In this document: positions 5,290 through 7,090 of the stretch, piece by piece | Layout: every line of letters starts with the position of its first letter | Numbering within the stretch: position 1 is the stretch's first letter | Assembly: GCA_014379815.1 (NCBI GenBank) | Contig: JACMLA010000218.1 | Coordinates: 1 to 7,090, forward strand | Reading direction: 5' to 3' | Source: Bryobacteraceae bacterium | GTDB taxonomy: Bacteria > Acidobacteriota > Terriglobia > Bryobacterales > Bryobacteraceae | Length of the DNA stretch: 7,090 nt | Position numbers and translations under genes: made by a program | Notes under the pieces: generated by a model | Database searches by the model: none | The model's input: the letters and a program-made list of their open reading frames with translations, nothing else | What the model was told of the DNA's origin: nothing

Positions 5290-6428
5290 GGCAAGCATTT
5301 CATCAGACGTTCGGAGCTCGTGAAGGAGTCCGCGTCTTTCGCGCTCCCGGACGAGTCAATCTGATTGGCGAGCATACCGACTACAACCTCGGTTACGTCT
5401 TGCCGATCGCAATGGATCTGGCCTGTTTCACAGCAGCTGCTCCGAACCAACGCGACACCATCCGGCTCTTCTCCGCGAATATGAACGAGACTGCGGACTT
5501 TGCCATTGCAGACCTCGCGGCCGCGCAACCGAAAGATCACTGGACCGACTATCCCATCGGAGTCGCACAGCAACTCGCCAAGCTTAACGTGCCATTACAA
5601 GGTATGGACATCGCCATTTCCAGCACCGTTCCCGTTGGATCAGGCCTAAGCTCGTCTGCCTCACTGGAAATTTCTTCGGCCCTCGCTATGTTGTTCGGCC
5701 ATGAGATAGACCCTACTGAGCTGGCCCAACTCGCGCGCCGTGCCGAGCGGGAGTTCGTCGGCGTACCGGTAGGCATCATGGATCAGTACGTCTCGGTATT
5801 CGGAGAAGCAGGCAAAGCGATACGTATCGATTGCCGCGCTCTCACGTTCCAGACTGTACCTTTGCCATCGAACATTACGATCCTCGCCGTCAATTCGATG
5901 GTGAAGCACGCTCTTGGCTCTTCGGCGTACGCGACACGCGTTCAGGAGTGCCACCAGGCAGTGGAGATACTAAAGGAAGCCTACCCGGACGTCGAGAGTC
6001 TCCGCGATGTGTCCAGCGCACAGGTCGAGACCGCACGGTCCTCCATGCCCGAGATCATCTACCGCCGAGCCCGCCATGTCGCAAGTGAAATCGAGCGAGT
6101 CCTTGTCTTCACAGAAGCAGCTGCGCACAATAACATTCAATCGATGGGCGAGCTGTTCTACGCCTCTCATCAGAGCCTTCAGCATGACTACGAAGTGAGC
6201 GCCGAAGAACTGGACTTCCTCGTAGAAACAGCGCGCAATTTCGAAGGGGTATACGGATCGCGTATGACCGGCGGCGGATTTGGCGGATGCACAGTGAATC
6301 TGATTGCACCGGATCGGGCCAGCGCTTTCCGGGATCACATCACGTCTCTGTACCAGGAGCAGTATGATCTAACACCGGACATCTACGAATGCATTCCCGC
6401 GCAGGGAGCGGGCGAGATTAGAAGTTAA
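5262..6428 (+). CDS. galK: Galactokinase
   Basis: This 388-residue GHMP-superfamily kinase phosphorylates alpha-D-galactose at C1 with ATP, the first committed step of the Leloir pathway, in the cytoplasm. The galactokinase signature GRVNLIGEHTDYN is at 30-42, with R31 and the sugar-binding EHTD. The GHMP ATP-binding motif PVGSGLSSSASLE is at 124-136. The catalytic base is D174 in GIMDQY, the same number as in E. coli GalK. The third motif, MTGGGFGGCTVNL, is at 335-347. Length and all motifs are normal, and I see no lesions. It overlaps the upstream mini-gene by 28 nt and is probably translationally coupled to it, forming an uptake-and-phosphorylation operon with the SSF symporter. galT, galE and galM are absent from the window. 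Its 3' end overlaps the convergent tpiA by 11 nt, so no conventional terminator fits between the two. Confidence 0.96.
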   Translation: MVVPHSESVRQAFHQTFGAREGVRVFRAPGRVNLIGEHTDYNLGYVLPIAMDLACFTAAAPNQRDTIRLFSANMNETADFAIADLAAAQPKDHWTDYPIGVAQQLAKLNVPLQGMDIAISSTVPVGSGLSSSASLEISSALAMLFGHEIDPTELAQLARRAEREFVGVPVGIMDQYVSVFGEAGKAIRIDCRALTFQTVPLPSNITILAVNSMVKHALGSSAYATRVQECHQAVEILKEAYPDVESLRDVSSAQVETARSSMPEIIYRRARHVASEIERVLVFTEAAAHNNIQSMGELFYASHQSLQHDYEVSAEELDFLVETARNFEGVYGSRMTGGGFGGCTVNLIAPDRASAFRDHITSLYQEQYDLTPDIYECIPAQGAGEIRS

Positions 6429-7090
6429 CGATCGCCGCAAAGCTTTTGGGGTCTAGACTTGCCCCTCCGACAAGAGCACCGTCGATATCCGCCTCGGACA
6501 TGAGCGCTTTCGCGTTCTCCGGCTTGACACTCCCGCCATAGAGGATCCTGGCCAAGTCGGCCGCCGCACTCCCGAACCTGGCACCAATCAATGATCGGAG
6601 AAACTTGTGGGCGTCCTGCGCAATTTCCGGCGTCGCGGTTCGGCCAGTGCCGATTGCCCACACAGGCTCGTACGCAATCGCAATCTGGGAAAACTGCTCT
6701 GGCGTTAGCTCCGAGATTCCGCCTTCAAACTGAGTCGCGCAAACGGTCTCTGTGCGACCCGACTCCCTGTCTTCCAGACACTCCCCTAAACACACAATTG
6801 GGCGTAGACCAGCTTCAAGCGCCGCAACCGTACGCTTTAAAACAGTCTCGTCTGTCTCGCCGAAGTACTGACGTCTCTCGCTGTGGCCTATGATGACCCA
6901 GTCGGCCCCAACAGCCTTCAGCATCTGGCCCGAGATCTCACCGGTATAGGCACCCTCGCTGGCCCAGTAGACGTTCTGGCCTCCGATCCCTATGCCGGTA
7001 CCACGAACCGCCTCGACTGCTTCGGAGAGGTTAACGAATGAAGGGCAGATTACGATATCTCGGTCTCGTGAGCCAACTACCAGTCCCAGA
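6418..7090 (-). CDS. tpiA: Triosephosphate isomerase, 5' part cut off by the window edge
   Basis: This enzyme interconverts dihydroxyacetone phosphate and glyceraldehyde-3-phosphate in glycolysis and gluconeogenesis. The frame stays open from the stop TAA (6418-6420) to the window end, giving 223 visible residues. About 30 N-terminal residues with the NWKMN lysine lie outside. Visible landmarks are GGQNVYWASEGAYTGEIS, catalytic His (visible residue 69) in VIIGHSERRQYFGE, catalytic Glu (visible residue 141) in IAYEPVWAIGTG at the hinge of loop 6, and the phosphate-gripping YGGSVKPENA and GALVGGASL near the C-terminus. It is a housekeeping gene; its likely partners (pgk, gap) would lie upstream, beyond the window. 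It converges on galK, overlapping its last 11 nt. An internal ATG at 6924 lies within the conserved fold and cannot be the real start. Confidence 0.96.
   Translation of the reverse strand, partial: LGLVVGSRDRDIVICPSFVNLSEAVEAVRGTGIGIGGQNVYWASEGAYTGEISGQMLKAVGADWVIIGHSERRQYFGETDETVLKRTVAALEAGLRPIVCLGECLEDRESGRTETVCATQFEGGISELTPEQFSQIAIAYEPVWAIGTGRTATPEIAQDAHKFLRSLIGARFGSAAADLARILYGGSVKPENAKALMSEADIDGALVGGASLDPKSFAAIVNF

Noticed and set aside
1..7090. CRISPR array, insertion sequence, riboswitch or rRNA
   Set aside because: I found no regularly spaced repeats, transposase motifs, terminal inverted repeats or structured leader; nearly every base is covered by a gene or a remnant.

Overview
The window carries seven protein genes or gene fragments, one tRNA gene and one broken two-gene module. 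It is moderately GC-rich and tightly packed, with genes touching or overlapping at most junctions. The combination of an SSF transporter, a two-helix mini-protein and galK, a secreted PEGA-domain protein, and a cNMP-like/DUF1003 fusion is most reminiscent of a soil Acidobacteriota (Terriglobia-like) chromosome. That placement is inferred from gene style, not from a phylogenetic marker.

Layout. (1) 38-113: tRNA-Ala(GGC) with encoded CCA and the G3:U70 identity pair, but with A instead of U at position 8. (2) 140-833: remains of a MNT nucleotidyltransferase / HEPN pair (toxin-antitoxin type) on the + strand, with at least three independent lesions: a +1 frameshift at a run of five C, an in-frame TAG, and a second frame change with apparent loss of residues. 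(3) 830-3418, minus strand, read right to left: a membrane protein with an N-terminal cyclic-nucleotide-binding fold fused to DUF1003, then a class I/II PLP aminotransferase (1-nt stop/start overlap), then a secreted PEGA-domain protein (19-nt gap). This is a likely three-gene operon. (4) 3446-6428, plus strand: SSF sodium/solute symporter, a 59-residue two-helix membrane protein, and galactokinase (28-nt overlap with the mini-protein). This looks like a galactose uptake and phosphorylation operon. (5) 6418-7090, minus strand: triosephosphate isomerase, cut at the window edge and overlapping the galK 3' end by 11 nt.

How the genes work together. The transporter presumably brings in galactose or a related sugar with Na+. 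GalK then makes galactose-1-phosphate, the first Leloir step. The other Leloir genes (galT, galE, galM) are not in the window. TpiA is a glycolytic housekeeping gene that only happens to converge on this operon. The minus-strand operon has no obvious single pathway. The two operons diverge from only 27 bp, and neither first gene has a convincingly spaced Shine-Dalgarno sequence.

Nothing here is clearly a new system. The points most worth a second look are the decayed MNT-HEPN module beside a tRNA gene, the A8 tRNA, the 27-bp divergent start region, the apparent loss of cAMP-contact residues in the cNMP-like domain, the symporter whose sugar-contact positions do not match vSGLT although it sits with galK, and the small membrane protein embedded between transporter and kinase.
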